60,260 nt of DNA. Origin: Roseofilum acuticapitatum BLCC-M154 (GTDB lineage Bacteria > Cyanobacteriota > Cyanobacteriia > Cyanobacteriales > Desertifilaceae). Of this stretch, positions 43,268-51,485 are shown one piece after another. Position 1 is the first letter of the stretch; every line of letters starts with the position of its first letter. The position numbers were made by a program, and so were the translations under genes. The notes below the pieces were generated by a model. The model made no database searches. It had not been told where the DNA came from and worked only from the letters and a program-made list of their open reading frames with translations. Where the stretch lies: contig NZ_JAQOSP010000150.1 of assembly GCF_030068475.1 (NCBI RefSeq), forward strand, positions 1 through 60,260, given 5' to 3'.

Positions 43268-43621
43268 CTATCCGCTTTTTTCTATATCACTAATAATGTT
43301 TTTCAAGCTTGCTACTAAGGGGCTAAGATCGTTAATCACTGTATTCCAAACAACATCTTCATCCACATTAAGATAGTCGTGAACAACTTTACTTCGCATT
43401 CCTACAATAGCTTTCCAAGGAATTTGAGGATAAGCTTCCCTAAAATCAGGGGAAACTCGTCTCGCTGCTTCCCCAATAACTTGTAGCAGATGAGTTATAG
43501 CTAAACGCAACTGCTCATTATTATCAAACTCTTCTCGACTCACACCTGAGACAAAACCAAGAGCCTTATTTGCTGTGTCTATCATATGGCCAATATAAAC
43601 AGAGTTATCCTTCTGCGACAT
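43268..43621 (-). CDS. hepT: HepT-like HEPN ribonuclease toxin
   Basis: A 117-aa HEPN-domain (DUF86) protein. The catalytic Rx4-6H motif with its trailing Tyr is present in 'MRSKVVHDYLNVDEDVVW', and 'HLLQVIGEAARRVSPDF' is the typical first helix pair. HepT proteins cut RNA or tRNA ends and are held in check by the MntA partner, which modifies the Tyr. The ATG lies within the end of the mntA gene (17-bp overlap), the standard arrangement. It is convergent with riboswitch 2, whose transcript would run antisense into this gene. Confidence 0.93.
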   Translation of the reverse strand: MSQKDNSVYIGHMIDTANKALGFVSGVSREEFDNNEQLRLAITHLLQVIGEAARRVSPDFREAYPQIPWKAIVGMRSKVVHDYLNVDEDVVWNTVINDLSPLVASLKNIISDIEKSG

Positions 43622-43916
43622 AACAAACCTCTGCTTCTGCTAGAATGCGATCGCGGATTCGATGGTTCAGAAACTTAGAAGTCACTAGATCAATTCGACG
43701 ATGATCGAATAAATTTGAAAGTTCTTCTTCAATTTGGTAGAGTTTAAAAAATCCAGGAGTAAAACCCGGTTCAAATTCCACTAAGATATCAATATCGCTC
43801 TCTGGGGTAAAGTCATCCCGCAAAAATGATCCAAATAGGGAGAGTTTATGAATATGCCAGTTCTGGCACAGGTTAGCAATCTTTTCAATAGGAACGTCAA
43901 TATTTTTGACTTTCAT
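43605..43916 (-). CDS. mntA: MntA-like nucleotidyltransferase antitoxin
   Basis: A 103-aa minimal nucleotidyltransferase. 'SLFGSFLRDDFTPESDIDIL' followed by 'VEFEPG' is the GSxxR...SDxD active site that transfers AMP to the HepT toxin and silences it. It is the first gene of the HepT-MntA operon and overlaps the toxin gene by 17 bp. The 60-bp AT-rich leader (43920-43990) probably holds the promoter. Family members are widespread in cyanobacteria on both chromosomes and plasmids. Confidence 0.93.
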   Translation of the reverse strand: MKVKNIDVPIEKIANLCQNWHIHKLSLFGSFLRDDFTPESDIDILVEFEPGFTPGFFKLYQIEEELSNLFDHRRIDLVTSKFLNHRIRDRILAEAEVCYVAEG

Positions 43917-44037
43917 GATATAACTAAATTTGACTAATAAGCATAGTCTTGATACTCATAAATAAACTATATGTTATAATCATACATAAAGTCAACACAG
44001 TGATATGAACTGAGTATGGGTTGCCCTACATTTATGG

Positions 44038-44205
44038 TATAATCAACAGTGCTTCGGTTCTGGTGGGGAGCAGCCATCAGAGGTAAGGGGGAAAGTTTGG
44101 TGCAAATCCAACACTGTCCCGCAACTGTGAGGAGATGAAGAGCAGCGAAATCATCTCTAAGTCAGGATGCCCGCCAAAGTAAATTAATCAGTATTCTGCG
44201 AGGTA
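44038..44205 (+). promoter_or_regulatory. Promoter plus cobalamin riboswitch 3 (CobW-like gene)
   Basis: TATAAT at 44038-44043, then the full riboswitch: GGGGAGCAGCCATCAGAGG, GAAAGTTTGGTGCAAATCC, CTGTCCCGCAACTGTGAGGAG and the box AAGTCAGGATGCCCGCC at 44159-44175. The platform ATTCTGCGAGGTACAGAAT is a hairpin that encloses the GAGG ribosome site 10 bp before the ATG at 44213. This suggests translational control of the CobW-like gene. Confidence 0.93.
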
Positions 44206-44212
44206 CAGAATC

Positions 44213-45250
44213 ATGCACAAAATTCCCGTAACCATTATTACCGGATTCCTGGGCGCAGGAAAAACGACCCTAATTCGTAACTTACTCCAAAATAATGAAG
44301 GGCGCAAAATTGCGGTTTTAGTCAATGAATTTGGCGAAGTTGGCATTGATGGAGACTTGTTACGCTCCTGTCAAGTTTGCGATGAAGAAGAAGACCCCAA
44401 TGATAATATTGTGGAACTGACGAATGGCTGTTTATGTTGCACGGTGCAAGAGGAATTTTATCCCACCATGCAAAAGCTCTTAGAGCGCAGAGATCGACTG
44501 GATGCTATTGTAATTGAAACCTCTGGACTGGCACTACCCAAACCTCTAATTCAGGCGTTTCGCTGGCCAGAAATTCGCAATGGGGCAACGGTGGATGGGG
44601 TGGTGACAGTAGTAGATACTCACGCTTTAGCTACAGGAACTTTAGTGGGCGATTTGGAGGCATTGGAAGAACAGAGAAAAGCCGATCCGAATCTGGATCA
44701 TGAAACGCCGATTGAGGAATTATTTGAGGATCAATTGGCTTGTGCAGATTTGATTTTGTTGACAAAAACGGATTTAGTAGATGATTCGGGTTTAGAGCAA
44801 GTGCAAAACTGGTTAAAACAGGAAGTTTCGCCTGCTGTAAAACAAGTTTCTTGTCATCAAGGGCAAATTGAGAGTGAAGTTTTGTTAGGCTTTAATGCGG
44901 CAGTTGAAGATAATTTGGACTCTCGTCCGAGTCATCATGACCATGAAGAAGAGCATGACCATGATGATCATATTAATTCAGTAGAGATTGTGTGCGATCG
45001 CCCCTTCGACCCCCAACAACTCACCCAAACCCTACAGCAGATTGTCCAAAACCACGAAATTTACCGCATTAAAGGCTTCGTCCAAGTGCCCAACAAACCC
45101 ATGCGCTTAGTCCTGCAAGGAGTCGGTAACCGCTTTGATACCTTCTATGACCGTCCCTGGAAACTGAACGAACCGCGCCAAACCCGGCTCGTGTTCATCG
45201 GTCGAGATTTGGAGCATCAAGCGATCGAAAACCGACTCTATAGCTTATAA
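44213..45250 (+). CDS. CobW-like COG0523 GTPase, putative cobalt chaperone
   Basis: A 345-aa G3E-family GTPase. The P-loop is 'ITGFLGAGKTTLIRNLLQ'. The metal-binding motif is 'NGCLCCTVQEEF' (CxCC). The G4 motif is 'ILLTKTDLVDD'. A His-rich stretch, 'SHHDHEEEHDHDDH', joins the GTPase to the C-terminal CobW_C domain ('IYRIKGFVQVPNKPMRLVL'). COG0523 proteins deliver metals to client enzymes. The cobalamin riboswitch directly upstream points to cobalt and to cobaltochelatase. Length is normal. It is transcribed alone and ends at a strong hairpin shared with the convergent gene. Confidence 0.92.
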   Translation: MHKIPVTIITGFLGAGKTTLIRNLLQNNEGRKIAVLVNEFGEVGIDGDLLRSCQVCDEEEDPNDNIVELTNGCLCCTVQEEFYPTMQKLLERRDRLDAIVIETSGLALPKPLIQAFRWPEIRNGATVDGVVTVVDTHALATGTLVGDLEALEEQRKADPNLDHETPIEELFEDQLACADLILLTKTDLVDDSGLEQVQNWLKQEVSPAVKQVSCHQGQIESEVLLGFNAAVEDNLDSRPSHHDHEEEHDHDDHINSVEIVCDRPFDPQQLTQTLQQIVQNHEIYRIKGFVQVPNKPMRLVLQGVGNRFDTFYDRPWKLNEPRQTRLVFIGRDLEHQAIENRLYSL

Positions 45251-45257
45251 TTAACGC

Positions 45258-45299
45258 GATCGGGGGGGTATATCGATCCAGATCTATACCCCCCCGATC
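45258..45299. terminator. Bidirectional hairpin between convergent genes
   Basis: A perfect 15-bp stem GATCGGGGGGGTATA (45258-45272) pairs with TATACCCCCCCGATC (45285-45299) over a 12-base loop. It lies just after the CobW-like gene and touches the stop codon of the convergent gene. There is no T-run, but the symmetry and position suggest it serves both genes. Confidence 0.75.
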
Positions 45300-45981
45300 A
45301 GGACTCCTCGGATTCCTTAGATTCTTTTTGATCGGACTCTCGATCATCACTCTTATACTTAGGTGTATTAAACTTACCAACCGGTTTACCCTTGCCTTTC
45401 GGTTTTCTCTCTTTCAATCGATCCTTAACCTTTCTCGCTTCAAGTACGACAAGCATCTTACCCTCACGACCCAAAATAAAATCCCAAAATTCCCCTAAAG
45501 TGGTTTTCGGCTCACCGGGTAATATCCCCTGAAAGGTTAACTTAAATGGCTTCTCTAACTTAGAGCTAGGATCTTTACGATTGGGGTTAATACGGACAGC
45601 AATTCTACCACTGTAATTAAAAATAATTTGTCCCCGCACCGAAAATACATCACCACTGAGATTATCCGGAATCGGATTCAGAGCATTCCGAAGAATAAAA
45701 TGATAGCCCGCTTCACGATCGGGTTTAGTCCAACACCGAAACCAATGGAACTGTTCCAAGTTATCATCTTTTTCCAACCACTTAAAAAAATAGCCCCAAC
45801 GGATCGAAGCCGGGAAGAACTGATTATCCTCAGTCACAATTAATCCTCTGAGTTGGAATCCATTTTCATTAGGTTGAGGGATATAGCGTCCCCAAATTAA
45901 ACCGGTACTCCGATATTGAATATCGGATTCAGGAGGGCAAATTAGGTGACTAATATTACTCTTATCTTGACTATTGGACAA
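45298..45981 (-). CDS. Hypothetical cyanobacterial protein
   Basis: A 227-aa protein of unknown function. Residues 20-185 look like a compact beta-rich domain with several conserved-looking aromatic motifs ('TGLIWGRYIPQPNENGFQLR', 'SIRWGYFFKWLEKDD', 'GEFWDFILGREGKMLVVLE'). The last 45 residues are a charged, disordered tail rich in Lys, Asp, Glu and Ser. No membrane helix or signal peptide is seen. A basic patch in the tail ('KERKPKGKGKPVGK') might bind nucleic acid, which is inference only. It is convergent with the CobW-like gene. Confidence 0.65.
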   Translation of the reverse strand: MSNSQDKSNISHLICPPESDIQYRSTGLIWGRYIPQPNENGFQLRGLIVTEDNQFFPASIRWGYFFKWLEKDDNLEQFHWFRCWTKPDREAGYHFILRNALNPIPDNLSGDVFSVRGQIIFNYSGRIAVRINPNRKDPSSKLEKPFKLTFQGILPGEPKTTLGEFWDFILGREGKMLVVLEARKVKDRLKERKPKGKGKPVGKFNTPKYKSDDRESDQKESKESEES

Positions 45982-45984
45982 GGT

Positions 45985-46195
45985 TCTTTTCAGGAAGTAA
46001 GGTGGACGACTCCCTTCATCTTCAAGGAGGGAGATAGGGATAGAGCCTTAATAAGGGCCCACGGGAAAGCTGAGGACAGGCTTTCCAAAACGCGAACTTG
46101 TTCCATTGTACCCTGTGAAGGCTATCACAAGGGCCATGCTTTGACCCCTTTTAAGATCGAATCAGCTCAAAGGGGTTGGCTATTGCCTTAATTCT
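45985..46195. other. Hairpin-rich intergenic region, possible structured RNA
   Basis: A 297-bp gap with three successive stems: GGAAAGC (46064-46070) with GCTTTCC (46080-46086); CCCTGTGA (46111-46118) with TCACAAGGG (46125-46133, one mismatch); and ACCCCTTT (46144-46151) with AAAGGGGT (46169-46176). The density of stems is unlike other gaps and is not shared with the repeats elsewhere in the window. It does not match tmRNA, SRP RNA or RNase P RNA as far as I can see. The strand is undecided. Confidence 0.35.
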
Positions 46196-46278
46196 CGTTT
46201 ACGTTGTAGGGTGAGAATTAGAGAGTACATTTAATTAAACTTATATATCTTAGCTCCGATCGGGGAACTCTTTCTCAC

Positions 46279-46662
46279 ATGGCAAGCAAACATATATTGA
46301 TCATTGATGATGAAATGGATATCCGAGAAATTGCTCGGATCAGCCTAGAAAAGTTAAAAGGGTGGCAGGTTACGGGTACAGCCTCTGGATATGAAGGAGT
46401 AGAGCTGGCAGAGAAATACCAACCTGATGCAATTCTCTTGGATGTAATGATGCCTGATATTGATGGGAAAGAGACCTTAAAGCTTTTAAAAGCGAATCCT
46501 AAAACTCGACATATTCCCGTAATTTGGTTAACAGCTCAGGTTCAAACTACTCATCGTCAATCTGCCGCATTAGGTGTGACTGCCGTACTAATAAAGCCCT
46601 TTGACCCCTTGGAATTACCAAGTCAAATTGAGGAGACTCTAGAATTGGGCAACAATTCATAA
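46279..46662 (+). CDS. Single-domain response regulator
   Basis: A 127-aa stand-alone receiver. 'ILIIDDEMDIREIA' carries the acidic pocket, 'AILLDVMMPDIDGKE' the phospho-acceptor Asp, 'PVIWLTAQ' the Thr, and 'VLIKPFDPLEL' the Lys. There is no output domain, so it must act by protein contact. The HisKA-EAL protein gene follows 205 bp downstream and could be the partner, which is inference. Many cyanobacterial stand-alone receivers act in phosphorelays. Confidence 0.9.
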   Translation: MASKHILIIDDEMDIREIARISLEKLKGWQVTGTASGYEGVELAEKYQPDAILLDVMMPDIDGKETLKLLKANPKTRHIPVIWLTAQVQTTHRQSAALGVTAVLIKPFDPLELPSQIEETLELGNNS

Positions 46663-46867
46663 AATTCTCTGATGGACAAGACGATCGCGATCCGTCCTAG
46701 ATCTCAGAGCCGATCGCCACTCGATTTGACTCCATTAGTATTATGATAATAATAAGTTTTTAAGGAGAAAAGTTAGATACAGTCATGTTCACAAGAATTT
46801 CACATTCCTTATTTAAGGTAAAGGCAATCGATGACTAAACAACTCATTTCTTGGGGAGATCGCGATC

Positions 46868-47923
46868 GTGGATAAGGAAAACTTCAGCTCCGATCCCCTG
46901 GAATTCAACCCCGAACTCTCCCTAGACGAAGCCATTATGCTATTAAGTCATGAACTCCGTACTCCCCTAACCTCCATTCGAGGGGTAGTTCGGTTGATGC
47001 AAAGTGGCCATGTCAACCCGGAATCGGCCGAAGGTAAGTATATGTTGGCCATGGCGATTAAGAACATTGGTCGCTTAGAGCGTTTAGCCCAAACCATTGA
47101 GCATCAACCCACCCTCCCTCTAACTTTATTTAAGAAAGAAGACTTAGAAAAAATTCAATTAGAACTCGATCTCAAGCAAGCGATTGAGAAACAACAGTTA
47201 CATTTAGTTTATCAGCCAATTGTCTCTTTATCTCCGAGAAAAATCATCGCCTTTGAAGCCCTAATCCGTTGGAATCATGGGAGTAAAGGATTAATTTCAC
47301 CGACCGTATTTATTCCCGTAGCTGAAGAAAGTGGCTTGATTCACGATATTGGCCAGTGGGTGATTCGTCAATCCTGTTACCAGCTTAAGAAATGGAAAAA
47401 CAACCTGCCCTCAGATTATTCCTTACTGATGAATCTGAATTTATCCCCTCTTCAGTTACTCCATCCGCAATTTGTAGATCAATTGAAATCCTTGATCAAA
47501 GAGTTACAGATTAATCCCCATGAAATCCGTTTAGAAATAACGGAAACGATGTTAATGGAAAATCTAGAAGTGGCTACCCAGACGATTCAAGAATTGAGGG
47601 ATTTAGGCTTCCAATTTGATATTGATGATTTTGGTACGGGGTATTCCTCTTTAAGTCGCCTCAAAAATTTAGCGGTGAATGGGTTGAAAATAGACCGCTT
47701 TTTCCTGAAGGAGCAACAGTGGAATTTAATTAAAGCGATCTTGCTGATTGCTTCGGATGTGGGCTTAGATGTGATTGCTGAAGGGGTGGAAACAGAAGAA
47801 GATTTTGAAAAACTTAAAGAGTTAGGCTGTCAGTATTTCCAAGGCTATTTCTTTTCTAAACCCATTGATGAAGATTTGGCGATCGCCTGGATGGAAAATC
47901 AACTCTCTTGTCCCATTCGTTAG
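46868..47923 (+). CDS. HisKA-EAL fusion, c-di-GMP phosphodiesterase
   Basis: A 351-aa protein from a GTG start with GGGGAG 9 bp upstream. Residues about 17-78 are a histidine-kinase dimerisation domain with H-box 'LLSHELRTPLTSIRG' (His28), but there is no HATPase_c domain to phosphorylate it. Residues 98-345 form an EAL domain with the catalytic set intact: 'FEALIRWNH', 'RLEITETMLM', 'FDIDDFGTGYSSL', 'GLKIDRF', 'IAEGVETEED' and 'QGYFFSKP'. It should hydrolyse c-di-GMP. The His may receive phosphate from another kinase or from the nearby receiver. A 14-codon frame (46831) overlaps the start region. Confidence 0.88.
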   Translation: MDKENFSSDPLEFNPELSLDEAIMLLSHELRTPLTSIRGVVRLMQSGHVNPESAEGKYMLAMAIKNIGRLERLAQTIEHQPTLPLTLFKKEDLEKIQLELDLKQAIEKQQLHLVYQPIVSLSPRKIIAFEALIRWNHGSKGLISPTVFIPVAEESGLIHDIGQWVIRQSCYQLKKWKNNLPSDYSLLMNLNLSPLQLLHPQFVDQLKSLIKELQINPHEIRLEITETMLMENLEVATQTIQELRDLGFQFDIDDFGTGYSSLSRLKNLAVNGLKIDRFFLKEQQWNLIKAILLIASDVGLDVIAEGVETEEDFEKLKELGCQYFQGYFFSKPIDEDLAIAWMENQLSCPIR

Positions 47924-47958
47924 GATAAAAAGTTAAGTGCTACTCAACCTCTGAATTG

Positions 47959-48699
47959 ATGATCGATCGCCATCTAAACCCCCACAAAGTCTTATTCCTG
48001 TTGGCAATCGGGGCGATCGCGCTCTTGGTTACCACCACCCCTGCATTTGCCCAAGATCTCAACAACAGCACGGGATTTAACCCCCAAGAACTCCTCCGCT
48101 CTGCCCTAGAGAATATTGAAAATCTCGGCCCAATTGGGGCGATCGCCTTCATCCTCCTCTACATCATCGCCACCGTCGCCTTCCTCCCCGGCTCCATCGT
48201 CACCCTAGGCGCAGGAGTCGTCTTTGGAGTCGGTTTTGGTTCAGTCTATGTCTTCATCGGCGCAACCCTAGGCGCAACTGCCGCCTTTCTCATCGGACGC
48301 TACTTAGCACGGGATTGGATCGCCCAAAAAATCGCCGGGAACACCAAATTTAGTGCGATCGATCGCGCCGTTGGTGAAAAAGGCTTAAAAATCGTCCTCC
48401 TCACCCGACTCTCACCCGTCTTCCCCTTCAACCTGCTCAACTACGCCTACGGTTTAACCCAAGTCACCCTCACAGACTACTTCATCGGTTCCATTGGCAT
48501 GATTCCCGGCACAATCATGTATGTTTATATTGGCTCCCTCGCTGGAGATTTAGCCACAATTGGCACAGGCGATCAACCCTCGAACCCAACCATTACCTGG
48601 ACACTGCGGATTATTGGATTTATCGCCACCGTCGCCGTTACCCTTTATGTCACCAAAATCGCCCGAAAAGCATTAGATGGAGCAATTGAAAACAATTAA
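47959..48699 (+). CDS. TVP38/TMEM64-family membrane protein (DedA-like)
   Basis: A 246-aa membrane protein. A signal-like first helix ends 'TTPAFAQ'. The SNARE-associated/DedA core follows: 'FLPGSIVTLGAGVVFGVGFG', 'GATLGATAAFLIGRYLARD' with the Gly-Arg-Tyr turn, and 'LTRLSPVFPFNLLNYAYGLT'. Such proteins act as lipid scramblases or undecaprenyl-phosphate flippases. The ATG at 47959 is preferred to the overlapping TTG at 47956. In cyanobacteria it is often beside a mercuric-reductase-like gene, as here. The stop codon lies in a heptamer repeat. Confidence 0.88.
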   Translation: MIDRHLNPHKVLFLLAIGAIALLVTTTPAFAQDLNNSTGFNPQELLRSALENIENLGPIGAIAFILLYIIATVAFLPGSIVTLGAGVVFGVGFGSVYVFIGATLGATAAFLIGRYLARDWIAQKIAGNTKFSAIDRAVGEKGLKIVLLTRLSPVFPFNLLNYAYGLTQVTLTDYFIGSIGMIPGTIMYVYIGSLAGDLATIGTGDQPSNPTITWTLRIIGFIATVAVTLYVTKIARKALDGAIENN

Positions 48700-48732
48700 A
48701 AATTAAAAATTAAAAATTAAAAATTAAAAATT
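48694..48732. repeat. Heptameric short tandem repeat (AATTAAA)n
   Basis: Five and a half copies of AATTAAA. The first copy includes the final Asn codon and the TAA stop of the TVP38 gene. The same unit occurs after chlD (34618-34647). Confidence 0.85.
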
Positions 48733-48761
48733 ATGTCTGATATCAATTAAACTCTACTTTA

Positions 48762-48824
48762 CTCCCCATCCCCCCATTCCCCCATCTCCCTATCTCCCCA
48801 TCCCCCCATTCCCCCATTCCCCTA
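48762..48824. repeat. Degenerate C-rich short tandem repeat
   Basis: Imperfect units of CCCCCATT and CTCCCTAT types, a relative of the array at 30560-30610. It fills most of the gap before the mercuric-reductase-like gene. Confidence 0.7.
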
Positions 48825-48833
48825 CTCAAAACC

Positions 48834-50369
48834 ATGTCATCCCTAAATTTACATCCCATGGATCAATTTAACCAACAGTTAATTGATCGGGTTCATCCCC
48901 CAGATTGGGTTAATCCCACCCCCGCCGATCGCTATGATTTAGTCGTCATTGGTGCGGGAACCGCCGGGTTAGTCGTCGCTGCGGGAGCTGCCGGATTAGA
49001 TTTAGGCTTAAAAGTCGCTTTAGTCGAAAAGAATTTAATGGGAGGAGATTGCTTAAACCTTGGTTGTGTGCCCTCAAAATGCCTGATTCGCTCCTCTCGC
49101 GTCGTGCAAGATATCCGTAATGCCCCTAATTTTGGCATTCATCCTTCCGAAGAGATTAACATTAACTTCGCCCAAGTGATGGAACGGATGCGGAAAATTC
49201 GCGCCGAAATTAGTCACCATGATTCTGTGCAACGATTCCAGAGTTTAGGCATTGATGTCTTTTTAGGAGAAGCACAATTTACCGGAAACTCGCGGGTGGA
49301 AGTCGAGGGCAAAACCTTACCCTTTAAAAAAGCAGTCATTGCCACCGGAGCAAGGGCGGTGCGTCCCCAAATTCAGGGTTTAGAAGAAGTGGGATTCTTA
49401 ACCAACGAAACCGTGTTTAACCTCACCGAATGCCCTAAACGATTAGCCGTGATTGGGGGCGGCCCCATTGGTTGTGAATTAGCCCAATCCTTCCATCGTT
49501 TAGGCGCTCAAGTGACGTTATTTCATAATAAAGAACATTTGTTAGACCGGGAAGACCCCGATGCAGCCGAAATTGTTCAAAACCAGTTTCAGCAAGAAGG
49601 AATTCAACTGGTTTTAAATAGCCAAATTGGGCGAGTAGAAGCCACTCCAGAGGGCAAAATAATGAATTTTTCCACTCAAGGGAGCAGTCAATCTTATAGC
49701 TTAGAAGTCGATCAAATTTTAGCCGGTGCAGGTCGTGCGCCTAATGTGGAAGGACTGAATTTACAAGGGGTTGGGGTGGACTATGACCGCAAAGGGGTGA
49801 AAGTGAATGATTATTTGCAAACGACTAACCCCAAAATTTATGCGGCTGGCGATATTTGTATGAATTGGAAGTTTACCCATGCAGCAGATGCGGCAGCAAG
49901 AATTGTGCTTAAGAATGCTTTATTTTCTCCCTTTGGGTTAGGAAAATCGAAGTTAAGCGATCTGATTATGCCATGGGCAACTTATACCGATCCAGAGATT
50001 GCCCATGTAGGGCTATATGAAAGGGAAGCGCAAGAGAAGGGCATAGAGATTGAGACGATTAAGGTCTTAATGAGTAGTGTAGACCGGGCGATCGCCGATG
50101 GGGAAACCGAAGGCTTTGTCAAAATCCATTATCGCCAAGGTTCGGATAAGATGGTCGGTGCGACTATCGTGGCTCGTCATGCCGGGGATATGATTAGTGA
50201 AGTGACGACGGCGATCGCCGCTAAAATCGGTTTAAGTCAACTCTCCAGCACCATTCATCCCTATCCCACCCAAGCCGAAGCCATCAAAAAAGCCGCCGAT
50301 GCCTACAAACGAACCCTTCTAACTCCTAAAACCAAAAGCCTCCTCAGTTTCCTCACCAAACTCTCCTAG
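48834..50369 (+). CDS. Mercuric reductase-like pyridine nucleotide-disulfide oxidoreductase
   Basis: A 511-aa flavoprotein. FAD motif 'LVVIGAGTAGLVVAAGAAGL', redox-active disulfide 'GGDCLNLGCVPSKCLIRSSR' (CxxxxC), NAD(P)H motif 'AVIGGGPIGCELAQSF', and C-terminal dimer domain with 'STIHPYPTQAEA' are all present. The C-terminal vicinal cysteines of true MerA and the NmerA metal domain are missing, and no mer genes are nearby. So the substrate is probably not mercury; it could be another disulfide. It is paired with the TVP38 gene upstream. The start could also be 21 bp later. Confidence 0.87.
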   Translation: MSSLNLHPMDQFNQQLIDRVHPPDWVNPTPADRYDLVVIGAGTAGLVVAAGAAGLDLGLKVALVEKNLMGGDCLNLGCVPSKCLIRSSRVVQDIRNAPNFGIHPSEEININFAQVMERMRKIRAEISHHDSVQRFQSLGIDVFLGEAQFTGNSRVEVEGKTLPFKKAVIATGARAVRPQIQGLEEVGFLTNETVFNLTECPKRLAVIGGGPIGCELAQSFHRLGAQVTLFHNKEHLLDREDPDAAEIVQNQFQQEGIQLVLNSQIGRVEATPEGKIMNFSTQGSSQSYSLEVDQILAGAGRAPNVEGLNLQGVGVDYDRKGVKVNDYLQTTNPKIYAAGDICMNWKFTHAADAAARIVLKNALFSPFGLGKSKLSDLIMPWATYTDPEIAHVGLYEREAQEKGIEIETIKVLMSSVDRAIADGETEGFVKIHYRQGSDKMVGATIVARHAGDMISEVTTAIAAKIGLSQLSSTIHPYPTQAEAIKKAADAYKRTLLTPKTKSLLSFLTKLS

Positions 50370-50462
50370 AGAAAACAGGATCGGATGTAGTGACAGCAGT
50401 CCATCCTCTTGCCAAGATAGAAACGACATCTTCGAGAAATGATCACTTATATTAAGGCAACT

Positions 50463-51422
50463 ATGTCCTACGATCGCGAAAAACAGGTAGCCATGGAAGC
50501 GGCCATCTTAGCCGCAAAACTCTGTCAGCAGGTACGCCAAGACATTCCAGAGGCGATCGAAAAACAAGATAAAAGCCCCGTAACCGTCGCCGACTACGGC
50601 TCCCAAGCCATCATTTGCAAAGCCCTCAAAGAAACCTTCCCCAACGATCCCATCGTCGGAGAAGAAGACGCAACCGAGCTACGCAAACCCGAAATGGCCG
50701 ACACCCTCAACAAAATCCTCGGTTATGTGCAAAACCTCATCCCCGATGCCACCGCCGACCAAGTAACCGACTGGATCGATCGCGGAAATGGCTCCGTATC
50801 CCCCCGATATTGGACGCTAGACCCCATTGACGGCACAAAAGGCTTTTTGCGTCAAGATCAGTACGCCGTCGCTCTAGCACTCATTGAAGACGGGGATATC
50901 AAAGTCGGCGTGTTAGCCTGTCCCGCCATGCCCGTTGAAGGCTCAGAACCCGGTATGCTCTACATTGCCGTGCGCGGAGAAGGAGCGCAAATGATGCCCT
51001 TAGCAGGAGGAGAACTACAACCCATCCATGTCGTCAGTCCCGACGATACAGAAAACCTGCGCTTTGTCGAAAGCGTAGAAGCCGCTCACGGCGACCAATC
51101 TCGCCAAAACGCCATGGCTCAAGCCGTCGGTATCACCGCTCCCTCCGTGCGCGTAGACTCCCAAGCCAAATATGGCATCGTTGCCTCCGGCAAAGCCGCC
51201 CTCTATTTGCGCTTACCCTCACCCAAATATCCCGATTATCGCGAAAATATTTGGGATCATGCTGCCGGTGCAATCGTAGTTGAAGAAGCCGGAGGAAAAG
51301 TCACCGATATGTATGGAAAACCCCTCAACTTCGCCGATGGCCAAAAAATGATGAATAACCGGGGAGTTGTCGTCAGTAATGGCATATTACACGAGAAAAT
51401 TATCGCCGTTTTAAACAGTTAA
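50463..51422 (+). CDS. 3'(2'),5'-bisphosphate nucleotidase (CysQ/HAL2-like)
   Basis: A 319-aa lithium-sensitive phosphatase of the inositol monophosphatase superfamily. It removes 3' phosphate from PAP, a by-product of sulfate assimilation. Metal-binding motifs are 'DKSPVTVADYGSQAI', 'PIVGEEDATEL', 'YWTLDPIDGTKGFLR' (DPIDGT) and 'NIWDHAAGAIVVEEAGG'. The start at 50463 (MSYDRE) is favoured over one 24 bp upstream, since the first 8 residues would be odd ('MITYIKAT'). It is convergent with nagA. Confidence 0.92.
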   Translation: MSYDREKQVAMEAAILAAKLCQQVRQDIPEAIEKQDKSPVTVADYGSQAIICKALKETFPNDPIVGEEDATELRKPEMADTLNKILGYVQNLIPDATADQVTDWIDRGNGSVSPRYWTLDPIDGTKGFLRQDQYAVALALIEDGDIKVGVLACPAMPVEGSEPGMLYIAVRGEGAQMMPLAGGELQPIHVVSPDDTENLRFVESVEAAHGDQSRQNAMAQAVGITAPSVRVDSQAKYGIVASGKAALYLRLPSPKYPDYRENIWDHAAGAIVVEEAGGKVTDMYGKPLNFADGQKMMNNRGVVVSNGILHEKIIAVLNS

Positions 51423-51485
51423 ATTCCCTAGGGGCGGGTTCACAGAGATGGAGCAATAAAAACCCAAAGCTTAATCAATCCGCCC

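Noticed and set aside
48834-50369. Functional mercury resistance
   Set aside because: No NmerA domain, no C-terminal vicinal Cys pair and no merR/merT; only the core disulfide reductase is present.
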